Origin: Actinomycetes bacterium
Lineage (GTDB): Bacteria; Actinomycetota; Actinomycetes; Streptosporangiales; Streptosporangiaceae
Direction: 5' to 3'
DNA: 13,122 nucleotides
NCBI GenBank assembly: GCA_025964635.1
Contig: JAOPYP010000118.1
Location: 1 to 13,122, forward strand
Shown: positions 1 through 5,736 of the stretch, one piece after another
Numbering within the stretch: position 1 is the first letter of the stretch
Layout of the letters: each line of letters opens with the position of its first letter
Translations under genes and position numbers: made by a program
Notes under the pieces: generated by a model
What the model saw: the letters and a program-made list of their open reading frames with translations, nothing else
The model's database searches: none
Told to the model about the DNA's origin: nothing

Positions 1-370
1 CGGCCGCCCCCTGGGACGGCGCGCCCAGGGCCTGCCAGGCTTCGGCGCGCCGCCCGGCCGCGCGGCCGGGCCACCCGGCCCTGGCGTGCGCGTGCTGGAG
101 GTCACCCGGCCCGTGGACCCGGGGCCCAGCCGGGGTGCCCCGCGAGTCCACGTCCGCGGCCAGCGCACCCAGCAGCGCCAGCTCCGGGTCAGCGTAAAGT
201 TCCGGCCCGGCGGCGCCCCGCGCCGCGAGCACGTTGATGGCTTCCTCGGACCGCCGGATCTCACTGAGATCGACGGCCCGGCCCCCGGTCCCGCCCGCTG
301 TCGCCCGCCTGCGCGTGAACTCCAGGCCGGGTGTCACACCGGGCGCTCCAGGTCCGCGCCCCGTGATCAC
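1..370 (-). CDS. Anti-sigma factor, RsdA-like, N-terminal part (runs off the window)
   Basis: This is the 5' part of a gene that continues past position 1; about 123 residues are visible. The GTG start at 370-368 overlaps the TGA of the sigma gene in a GTGA arrangement, so the two are probably translationally coupled. A second in-frame GTG lies at codon 12. Residues 33 to 76 contain the stretch VDLSEIRRSEEAINVLAAR, followed by a D-P-E-L-A-L-L-G-A-L segment. This resembles the sigma-binding region of the mycobacterial SigD anti-sigma factor RsdA. In that family the N-terminus is cytoplasmic and holds the sigma factor, and a transmembrane helix follows later; that part would lie outside the window. 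Residues beyond about 80 are rich in Gly, Ala, Pro and Arg, as in a flexible linker. The assignment rests on the partner gene plus this one conserved patch, so function is likely but not certain. Confidence 0.72.
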   Translation of the reverse strand, partial: MITGRGPGAPGVTPGLEFTRRRATAGGTGGRAVDLSEIRRSEEAINVLAARGAAGPELYADPELALLGALAADVDSRGTPAGPRVHGPGDLQHAHARAGWPGRAAGRRAEAWQALGAPSQGAA

Positions 371-1128
371 GCAATCGACTCCTCGACCGCAAGCGCCCGG
401 AGCCGGGCCAGCGCCCGGTGCTGAGCCACCCTTACCGCCCCTGCTGACATACCAAGTACGGTACCCGTTTCCTCGGCCGACAGACCGGTCACCACGCGTA
501 GTATTAGCAGCTCACGTAGGTGATGTGGCAACTGGGCGAGGAGTGCCCGGGTACGTTCCGCCTCAATGTAGGCCACCACGGTCTCTTCCGGACCGGGCCG
601 GTCGTCCGGCCCGTCGGGCAGATCCTCGAACGGCACCGCGAGCCGGGACGCGGTGCGGACCGCGTCGGCCACTTTGTGCGAGGCAATGCCGTACACGAAC
701 GACGCGAACGGCCTGCCCATGTCGCGGTACCGGGGCAGCGCGGCCAGCACGGCCAGGCAGACCTCCTGGGCCACGTCGTCGGCCACGTAGTAGTGACCGG
801 TGATCCGGCCCAGCCGGGCCCGGCAGTACCGGACCACCATGGGGCGGATCCGCTCCAGCAGGGCCTCGATCGCCCCCGGGTGACCACGCACCGCGAGATG
901 GGCCAGTTCCGCGAAGCCGCCGGGTTCGCTGTCGGCCCAGCCCTGGCTATAGGCGCTCGGCCCGTGGGAGCCTGGGCCAGAACCGCCCGGGCCGTAACTT
1001 CTCTCGTGGGTACCGTGCTCGTGGGTAGCGTGCTCGCGGGCCCCCGCCCCCTCGGCCACCGCGGCGCCGGCCGGGAGCACAGCTCCCTGCCCGTCAGCCA
1101 CGGCCCGGATGATGCATCCCTCGCTCAC
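367..1128 (-). CDS. shbA: ECF-type RNA polymerase sigma factor (ShbA/SigD type)
   Basis: A 253-residue sigma-70 family protein. Region 2 spans about residues 84-152 and carries the conserved DDVAQEVCLAVLAALPRYRD core and the FVYGIASHKVADA segment used for -10 recognition. Region 4 spans about 190-245 and has the helix-turn-helix LSAEETGTVLGMSAGAVRVAQHRAL. In Streptomyces griseus the homologue ShbA drives hrdB, the principal sigma gene; in mycobacteria the homologue is SigD. The symbol is assigned by this similarity and by position near groESL. The first 75 residues are unusual: a low-complexity segment with a His-rich patch (31-42, HATHEHGTHE). The start is GTG at 1128-1126 with no strong Shine-Dalgarno site, and a GTG at codon 10 is an alternative. 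The stop overlaps the start of the downstream anti-sigma gene, which suggests control by sequestration. An inverted repeat and an AT-rich island lie upstream. Confidence 0.88.
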   Translation of the reverse strand: MSEGCIIRAVADGQGAVLPAGAAVAEGAGAREHATHEHGTHERSYGPGGSGPGSHGPSAYSQGWADSEPGGFAELAHLAVRGHPGAIEALLERIRPMVVRYCRARLGRITGHYYVADDVAQEVCLAVLAALPRYRDMGRPFASFVYGIASHKVADAVRTASRLAVPFEDLPDGPDDRPGPEETVVAYIEAERTRALLAQLPHHLRELLILRVVTGLSAEETGTVLGMSAGAVRVAQHRALARLRALAVEESIA

Positions 1129-1162
1129 GAATGCATGATGCCCAGGAAAACGGGGGTGCCCT

Positions 1163-1196
1163 CATCAATGTGGGCAACGGAAAGGTCACATTGATG
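1163..1196. promoter_or_regulatory. Perfect 10-bp inverted repeat in the leader of the sigma gene
   Basis: CATCAATGTG at 1163-1172 is matched exactly by its reverse complement CACATTGATG at 1187-1196, with 14 bp between. The centre lies about 50 bp upstream of the sigma gene GTG start. Arms of this length with a 34-bp span could be a dimeric-regulator operator. As RNA they would form a 10-bp stem in the leader. I do not recognise the motif as a known operator. Confidence 0.6.
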
Positions 1197-1200
1197 TACC

Positions 1201-1290
1201 GCGCGACCACGTTCCGAACATGAAATAACTACCAGTAATCAATTGACTACACTGTGTAATTGAATTTCTTCGGAGTGTCCCTTTCGCGGC
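1201..1290 (-). promoter_or_regulatory. AT-rich island with palindromes, probable promoter region of the sigma operon
   Basis: Positions 1221-1270 contain only 14 G or C in 50 bases, while the rest of the window is extremely GC-rich. Within it lie the perfect 8-bp palindrome TCAATTGA (1239-1246) and TACAC-T-GTGTA (1248-1258). Such a low-GC patch 75-160 bp before a minus-strand gene is what an actinobacterial promoter or operator region looks like. I cannot assign -35 and -10 boxes with confidence. Confidence 0.45.
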
Positions 1291-1604
1291 AAAGATAGCG
1301 AAGCACCGCTCCCCTCCGCCCCGGCAACTCCCGCAGCGGTCCCCCGGCTCCGCGTCCCTCGCCCAGCAACCACAATCCATGATCATTAAGCTGGTGGTCA
1401 TGACATGGGTGTCGTTCTGGCGACACCTAGGCCATGATCACGAACTGGCCCGGCGACCGCGCGGACCTGGGCGCGTCCCCGTAGCCGACCGGACCCGGGC
1501 GGGGCCGCGGCCCGCGGGCGCGCCCGCCGGGCGGATGGCCTTCCTGCGCGCGGGTCGCCGGCCGCGGGCGGAGGAGCCCGGGTTACCGCCCGGCGGGGAG
1601 TACG

Positions 1605-1647
1605 CCGCAGGCCCCCGCCCGGCCGGAGCCGGGGCGGGGGCCTGCGG
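1605..1647 (-). terminator. groESL transcription terminator
   Basis: A perfect 16-bp stem, almost entirely G and C: 1605-1620 pairs with 1632-1647, leaving an 11-nt loop. It begins 31 bp beyond the groEL1 stop codon. It has no T-tract, which is common for intrinsic terminators in high-GC actinobacteria. Because the stem is symmetric it could act on either strand. Confidence 0.82.
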
Positions 1648-1678
1648 GTGTTCGTTGCGGACCCTTGGTTCTCGGGTC

Positions 1679-3304
1679 TTAGTGGGCGTGGCCGTGCGAG
1701 TGACCGTGGCCACCCGCCGCCGCCTCGTCCTCTTCCTCCGGCCTGTCCGCCACCAGTGCCTCGGTGGTCAGGAGCATGGCCGCGATGGACGCGGCGTTGA
1801 GCACCGCGGACCGGGTCACCTTGACCGGGTCGATCACGCCCTGGGCCAGCAGGTCACCGTACTCGCCGGTGGCCGCGTTGTAGCCCTGGCCGTGGGGCAG
1901 CTCGGCGATCTTGGCCACGACGACCATGCCCTCGACGCCGGCGTTCTCGGCGATCCAGCGGGCCGGCGCGACGAGGGCGCTGCGCACCACCGACACCCCG
2001 GTCGCCTCGTCACCGGTCTTGCCGAGGTCGCCCAGCTTCGCGGCGATGTGCACGAGCGCACTGCCGCCGCCGGGCACGATGCCCTCCTCGATGGCGGCCC
2101 GGGTGGCCGAGATCGCGTCCTCGAGGCGGTGCTTCTTCTCCTTCAGCTCCACCTCGGTGGCCGCGCCGACGCGGAGTACGGCTACCCCGCCGGAGAGCTT
2201 GGCCACCCGCTCCTGCAGCTTCTCGCGGTCCCAGTCCGAGTCACTTGCCTCGATCTCGGCCCGGAGCTGGCGGACCCGCTCGCTGATGCCCTCGGCGTCA
2301 CCGGCACCGTCCACGATCGTGGTGGTGTCCTTGGTCACCACCACCCGGCGGGCCTCGCCCAGCGTCTCGAGCCCGATGTTCTCGAGCTTGAGGCCGATCT
2401 CCTCGCTGACCACCTCACCGCCGGTCAGGACGGCGATGTCCGCGAGCATGGCCTTGCGCCGGTCACCAAAGCCCGGAGCCTTAACGGCCACGACGTTGAG
2501 CAGGCCCCGGATCTTGTTCACGACCAGCGTGGAGAGGGCCTCGCCGTCGACGTCCTCGGCAATGATCAGGAACGGCTTCTTGGTCTGGGCGACCTTTTCC
2601 AGCAGCGGCAGGAAATCCGCCATTGACGAGATCTTGCCCGCGTGCAGCAGGATGTAGGCGTCGTCCGTAACGGCTTCCATCCGCTCCGGGTCGGTCACGA
2701 AGTACGGGGAGATGTAGCCCTTGTCGAACTGCATTCCCTCGGTGAACTCGAGCTCGAGGCCCATGGTCGGCGATTCCTCGACGGTGATGACACCGTCCTT
2801 GCCGACCTTGCTGAACGCCTCGGCGATGAGCTCACCGATCTTGGGGTCCTGGGCGGAGACCGTGGCCACGTTGGCGATCTCCTGCTGCTCCTCGACCTCG
2901 CTGGCCGACTCCAGCAGCAGGTCGGAGACGGCGGCCGCGGCCGCGTCGATCCCCTTTTTCATGGCCATGGGGTTCGCGCCCGCGGTGACGGAGCGGCGGC
3001 CCTCACGGACCATCGCCTGCGCCAGCACGGTCGCGGTGGTGGTGCCGTCGCCGGCTACATCGTTGGTCTTGGTGGCGACTTCCTTGGCGAGCTGAGCACC
3101 CAGGTTCTCGTAGGGGTCCTCCAGGTCCACCTCACGCGCGACGGTGACACCGTCGTTGGTGATGGTCGGAGCGCCCCACTTCTTGTCGATCACGACGTTG
3201 CGGCCCTTCGGGCCCAGCGTCACCTTGACGGTGTCAGCGAGGCGGTTCACGCCGCGCTCCAGAGCGCGCCGTGCCTCCTCGTTGAACTCCAGCATCTTGG
3301 CCAT
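1679..3304 (-). CDS. groEL1: Chaperonin GroEL1, 60 kDa subunit with His-rich tail
   Basis: A 541-residue chaperonin subunit of full family length. It forms the double-ring ATPase that folds cytosolic proteins with GroES as lid. The N-terminal equatorial part has VTLGPKGRNVV (28-38), TNDG (49-52) and the nucleotide-binding GDGTTT (85-90). The apical domain follows, and the C-terminal equatorial segment holds LEDAISATRAAIEEG with the ATP-hydrolysing Asp and then PGGGSALVH. The last residues, HGHSHGHAH, replace the GGM tail of the housekeeping GroEL. This type of tail marks actinobacterial GroEL1 paralogues, which are encoded with groES. I chose the ATG at 3304 because GAGGTG lies just upstream; an in-frame GTG at 3310 sits inside that ribosome site. 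The gene is co-transcribed with groES and is probably repressed by HrcA through CIRCE. A second groEL elsewhere in the genome is expected but not visible here. Confidence 0.97.
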   Translation of the reverse strand: MAKMLEFNEEARRALERGVNRLADTVKVTLGPKGRNVVIDKKWGAPTITNDGVTVAREVDLEDPYENLGAQLAKEVATKTNDVAGDGTTTATVLAQAMVREGRRSVTAGANPMAMKKGIDAAAAAVSDLLLESASEVEEQQEIANVATVSAQDPKIGELIAEAFSKVGKDGVITVEESPTMGLELEFTEGMQFDKGYISPYFVTDPERMEAVTDDAYILLHAGKISSMADFLPLLEKVAQTKKPFLIIAEDVDGEALSTLVVNKIRGLLNVVAVKAPGFGDRRKAMLADIAVLTGGEVVSEEIGLKLENIGLETLGEARRVVVTKDTTTIVDGAGDAEGISERVRQLRAEIEASDSDWDREKLQERVAKLSGGVAVLRVGAATEVELKEKKHRLEDAISATRAAIEEGIVPGGGSALVHIAAKLGDLGKTGDEATGVSVVRSALVAPARWIAENAGVEGMVVVAKIAELPHGQGYNAATGEYGDLLAQGVIDPVKVTRSAVLNAASIAAMLLTTEALVADRPEEEDEAAAGGHGHSHGHAH

Positions 3305-3307
3305 GAG

Positions 3308-3313
3308 CACCTC
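3308..3313 (-). promoter_or_regulatory. Ribosome binding site of groEL1
   Basis: GAGGTG on the minus strand precedes the ATG at 3304. The GAGG core is 5 nt from the start codon. This decides the start: the alternative in-frame GTG (3310-3308) is part of the Shine-Dalgarno sequence itself. Confidence 0.8.
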
Positions 3314-3394
3314 AAATTACGTGTCTAGGTCGTGCCCGGCGGCCGGGCAAGCCGGCCGCGGGCCCGGTTCAGTCCTGCGGACCTCTGGGTCCTA

Positions 3395-3440
3395 CGGACT
3401 ACCGCCCCGGACGCCAGGGAAGCGCCGGGGCGGTGGTCCG
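3395..3440 (-). other. Large hairpin between groES and groEL1
   Basis: Arms ACCGCCCCGG (3401-3410) and CCGGGGCGGT (3425-3434) pair perfectly. They are extended inward by CGC/GCG past one bulged base and outward by five pairs (3395-3399 with 3436-3440) past one mismatch. The loop is 7 nt. It sits in the 195-bp groES-groEL1 gap. It may attenuate, stabilise or mark a cleavage site in the bicistronic mRNA. Because groEL1 has no evident promoter of its own, full termination here seems unlikely. Confidence 0.7.
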
Positions 3441-3499
3441 AGTGCGGTCCTGGCCGCGGGCCGGGTGGCCCACGGCGGAGCCGCCTGTTACTGCTCGAT

Positions 3500-3811
3500 C
3501 TACTTCTCGATGATGGCGAGCACGTCACGGGCGGAGAGCACCAGGTACTCCTCGCCGTGGTACTTCACCTCTGTGCCGCCGTACTTGCTGTACAGCACGA
3601 CGTCGCCGACACTGACGTCCATCGGCACGCGCTTCGCGCCGGCGTCGTCGAAACGGCCTGGGCCGACCGCCAGGACTTCGCCCTCCTGGGGCTTCTCCTT
3701 GGCGGTGTCCGGAATCACGAGCCCGGACGCCGTGGTCTGCTCGGCCTCCAGGGTCCGAACCACGATCCGGTCTTCGAGTGGCTTGAGAACAACCTTGGTA
3801 GCGGTCGCCAC
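3500..3811 (-). CDS. groES: Co-chaperonin GroES, 10 kDa subunit
   Basis: A 103-residue protein, normal length for the family. It forms the heptameric cap of the GroEL cage. The N-terminal strand VVLKPLEDRIVVRTLE is followed by the mobile loop (about 22-35) with the GroEL-contacting GLVIP at 30-34. Then come EGEVLAVGPG and the C-terminal VGDVVLYSKYGGTEVKYHGEEYLVL, all canonical. The GTG start at 3811 is supported by a very strong purine-rich site just upstream. It is the first gene of the groES-groEL1 operon. A CIRCE operator lies about 100 bp upstream, so heat or misfolding stress should derepress it through HrcA. tsaD ends 210 bp upstream on the same strand, so the pair appears to be transcribed mainly from its own promoter. 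Confidence 0.97.
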   Translation of the reverse strand: MATATKVVLKPLEDRIVVRTLEAEQTTASGLVIPDTAKEKPQEGEVLAVGPGRFDDAGAKRVPMDVSVGDVVLYSKYGGTEVKYHGEEYLVLSARDVLAIIEK

Positions 3812-3817
3812 GATCTG

Positions 3818-3829
3818 ACCTCCTCCTCC
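3818..3829 (-). promoter_or_regulatory. Strong ribosome binding site of groES
   Basis: The minus strand reads GGAGGAGGAGGT, ending 6 nt before the GTG start. Several overlapping registers match the anti-Shine-Dalgarno sequence, consistent with high expression. Confidence 0.85.
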
Positions 3830-3908
3830 GAAAAGGATGGGGAAACGACTATTAGAGAGGAACGACCATGGCCAGCTGTCGTCGCGGGTGCCAGTCCAGC
3901 CTTACGTC

Positions 3909-3938
3909 GCATTAGCACTCTACCCTAGAGAGTGCCAG
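3909..3938 (-). promoter_or_regulatory. CIRCE operator overlapping the groESL promoter
   Basis: On the plus strand TTAGCACTC (3912-3920), nine spacer bases, then GAGTGCCAG (3930-3938) match the HrcA operator TTAGCACTC-N9-GAGTGCTAA. The left arm is perfect and the right arm has two mismatches. On the minus strand CTGGCA (3938-3933) and TAATGC (3914-3909), 18 bp apart, could serve as -35 and -10. HrcA bound here would then block RNA polymerase directly. The operator is clear; the boxes are inferred. Confidence 0.9.
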
Positions 3939-3950
3939 TCCCGAACAGTA

Positions 3951-4011
3951 GTCCGGGCGCGCCGCGACGTCAAACCTTCCGCCGCTACCTGCGCGGACCG
4001 TCCGGGCGCGC
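3951..4011. repeat. Pair of 12-bp direct repeats upstream of the groESL promoter
   Basis: GTCCGGGCGCGC occurs at 3951-3962 and again at 4000-4011, 49 bp apart, between the tsaD stop and the CIRCE element. Placed just upstream of the promoter, the copies could bind an activator. In such GC-rich DNA they may also be chance. Confidence 0.4.
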
Positions 4012-4021
4012 GGGCCGCTCG

Positions 4022-5059
4022 TCAGACCAGGACGCTGGTCACCGGCAGCGCCGAATCGGCACCGACGTCCAGCAGTGACGGCTTGGCGTCGCGGGCCACG
4101 AGTTCCGCGCCGAGCGCGGCCACCATGGCCCCGTTGTCGGTGCACAGCCCGGGCCGGGGGACCCGCAGCCGGATGCCGGCCGCCTCGCAGCGCTCCGCGG
4201 CCAGGGCGCGCAGCCGGGAGTTGGCCGCCACTCCGCCGCCGATGACCAGGTGGTCCACGCCGTTAGCCCGGCACGCCTGCACAGCCTTGCGGGTCAGCAC
4301 GTCCGCCACCGCCTCCTGGAAAGAGGCCGCGACGTCCGCCACCGGCACACTGGCCCCGGCCGCACGCCGGTCTTCCACCCAGCGGGCCACGGCGGTCTTC
4401 AGCCCCGAGAAGGAGAAGTCGAGCGTCTGGTCGCGGTACTTGGCCCGGGGGAAGGCGATCGCGGCGGGGTCACCACCCCGGGCCTCCTGGTCGATCGGCG
4501 GCCCGCCCGGGAACGGCAGCCCCAGTACCCGGGCCACCTTGTCGTAGGCCTCACCGGCGGCGTCGTCGATGGTGGCGCCGAGCGGCTGCACGTCGCCGGC
4601 GATGTCGCGGGCCAGCAGCAGCGAGGAGTGGCCGCCGGACACCAGCAGCGCGATGGCCGGCTCGGGCAGCGCGCCGTGCTCCAGCTGGTCCACGGCGATG
4701 TGCGCGGCCAGGTGGTTCACCGCGTACAGCGGCTTGCCCAGGGCCAGCGCGTAGGCCTTGGCCGCGCTCACGCCCACCAGCAGCGCCCCGGTCAGCCCCG
4801 GGCCCGCGGTCACCGCGATCGCGTCCACGTCGGCCAGCGTGACCCCGGCCGTGGCCAGCGCCCGGTCCACCGCCGGGACCATGGCCTCCAGGTGCGCGCG
4901 GCTGGCTACCTCGGGCACCACGCCGCCGAACCGGGCGTGCTCCGCGACACTGGACGCCACCGAATCGGCCAGCAGCTCGTGCCCGCGCACCAGCCCGGCG
5001 CCGGTCTCGTCGCAGGAGGTCTCGATGCCCAGGACCAGGGGGGCCAGGGGGGTTGTCAT
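4022..5059 (-). CDS. tsaD: tRNA t6A37 threonylcarbamoyltransferase subunit TsaD
   Basis: A 345-residue Kae1/TsaD protein of full length. It transfers the threonylcarbamoyl group from threonylcarbamoyl-AMP to A37 of tRNAs that read ANN codons, working with TsaB and TsaE in the cytosol. The N-terminus has the family signature GIETSCDETG (11-20). The metal-binding histidines are H116 and H120 in NHLAAHI. The nucleotide-binding core is seen in VSGGHSS, IDDAAGEAYDKVARVLGL, FSGLKTA, VIGGGVAANSRLR and CTDNGAM. The ATG start at 5059 overlaps the stop of rimI in an ATGA arrangement, so translation is coupled. It is the last gene of the tsaB-rimI-tsaD block. Older annotations call the family Gcp, O-sialoglycoprotein endopeptidase, a function now discounted. 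Confidence 0.97.
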   Translation of the reverse strand: MTTPLAPLVLGIETSCDETGAGLVRGHELLADSVASSVAEHARFGGVVPEVASRAHLEAMVPAVDRALATAGVTLADVDAIAVTAGPGLTGALLVGVSAAKAYALALGKPLYAVNHLAAHIAVDQLEHGALPEPAIALLVSGGHSSLLLARDIAGDVQPLGATIDDAAGEAYDKVARVLGLPFPGGPPIDQEARGGDPAAIAFPRAKYRDQTLDFSFSGLKTAVARWVEDRRAAGASVPVADVAASFQEAVADVLTRKAVQACRANGVDHLVIGGGVAANSRLRALAAERCEAAGIRLRVPRPGLCTDNGAMVAALGAELVARDAKPSLLDVGADSALPVTSVLV

Positions 5060-5736
5060 CGGGAGCCTCCGGCCGCCGGCTTGGGGTCACGGCGCCGCGC
5101 GCCGGAGAAGCCGAACCGGCGGGCGCGGGGCAGGGTCAGCTGCATCACCAGGGCGTCCGTCCCGGACGGCTGGTAGTAGCCGCGCCGGATGCCGATCTCG
5201 GCGAAGCCCCGGCTGCGGTACAGCCGCTGCGCGCGCTCGTTGTCCACCCGGACCTCGAGGAAGACGTCGGTGCCGGCCCGCCGGGCCGCCTCGGCGAGCA
5301 GAGCGTCCAGCAGCAGGGCCCCGATCTGCTGGCCCCACCGCTGCTGGGCGACGGCCATGGTGAGCACGTCGGACTGGCCGCCGCCGGGGCTGAGCAGCCC
5401 CGCGTACCCGACCAGGGCGCCGGCGTCCTCGGCGACCAGGTAGTACCGGCCGCTGGCCTCCGCCCCCTCCAGTTCGGACGCCAGCATGGCGTCCGACCAT
5501 GCCTCGTCCCCGAACAGGGACTCTTCCAGGCGGAGCACGGCGGGAAGGTCGGCGCGGGTCATGGCGCGCAGGGTGATGACCGGCGTCGCGGCGGCGTCAG
5601 GCCTCGCGGGGCGGTCTGGAGTCGCGGGGCCACCGGGCTGGGCAGGGGCAGCGGCGGCGTGGTCTCGGGCGGCGTGGTCTCGGGCGGCGTGGTCCGGGGC
5701 GGCGGGCCGCGGGGGGATGGCGTCGGGGCGGGTCAC
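5056..5736 (-). CDS. rimI: Ribosomal-protein/N-terminal alanine acetyltransferase RimI-like (GNAT)
   Basis: A 226-residue GNAT acetyltransferase. RimI acetylates protein N-termini, classically ribosomal protein S18, with acetyl-CoA. The catalytic domain covers about 53-205: strand ITLRAMTRADLPAVLRLE, the acetyl-CoA loop RWGQQIGA (133-140), then FLEVRVDNERAQRLYRSRGF (159-178) and the RimI-type ending GYYQPSGTDALVMQL. The GTG start at 5736 overlaps the tsaB stop as GTGA, which favours this long form. It adds about 50 residues of Pro/Ala-rich, probably disordered sequence containing the repeat DHAAR-DHAAR-DHAAA. Classical RimI is near 150 residues, and an internal ATG at codon 59 would cut into the first beta strand. 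The position between tsaB and tsaD is the conserved one. The substrate in this organism cannot be read from sequence. Confidence 0.92.
   Translation of the reverse strand: MTRPDAIPPRPAAPDHAARDHAARDHAAAAPAQPGGPATPDRPARPDAAATPVITLRAMTRADLPAVLRLEESLFGDEAWSDAMLASELEGAEASGRYYLVAEDAGALVGYAGLLSPGGGQSDVLTMAVAQQRWGQQIGALLLDALLAEAARRAGTDVFLEVRVDNERAQRLYRSRGFAEIGIRRGYYQPSGTDALVMQLTLPRARRFGFSGARRRDPKPAAGGSR
5653..5697. repeat. Three tandem 15-bp repeats inside rimI
   Basis: The unit GGCGGCGTGGTCTCG is present at 5653-5667, 5668-5682 (identical) and 5683-5697 (two mismatches at the end). In the minus-strand reading frame it encodes DHAAR-type pentapeptides in the N-terminal extension of RimI. The copies are in frame and probably vary by slippage. 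Confidence 0.85.

Larger units (their letters stand above)
1129..1678. other. Long non-coding interval between groEL1 and the sigma gene
   Basis: About 550 bp hold no convincing gene. From groEL1 outward it contains the groEL1 terminator hairpin (1605-1647), then a very GC-rich unstructured stretch (about 1440-1600). Next is a small hairpin with arms GGTGTCG (1408-1414) and CGACACC (1421-1427), bracketed by two copies of CCATGATCA (1377-1385 and 1432-1440). A pyrimidine-rich stretch on the plus strand (about 1306-1370), the AT-rich island and the inverted repeat before the sigma gene follow. In mycobacteria a whiB gene sits in this position; none is present here. Confidence 0.6.

Noticed and set aside
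1201..1220. GGAAC (minus strand) as the -35 of an ECF-type autoregulated promoter for the sigma gene
   Set aside because: No matching -10 element is found at 16-18 bp, so the pentamer alone is not enough.
1186..1401. 71-residue minus-strand open frame with six cysteines, as a possible WhiB-like or zinc-binding protein
   Set aside because: The cysteine spacing (C-x2-C-x6-C) does not fit WhiB, third-position GC falls to low values in the second half, there is no ribosome site, and the frame runs through the AT-rich island and palindromes, which look regulatory.
1379..2626. 415-residue plus-strand open frame opposite groEL1
   Set aside because: It is antisense to a clear groEL1, is rich in His, Arg, Gly and Asp as expected of a GC-driven shadow frame, and has no recognisable domain.
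3305..3310. GTG at 3310 as the groEL1 start
   Set aside because: It lies inside the Shine-Dalgarno sequence that serves the ATG at 3304, and GroEL proteins begin MAK.
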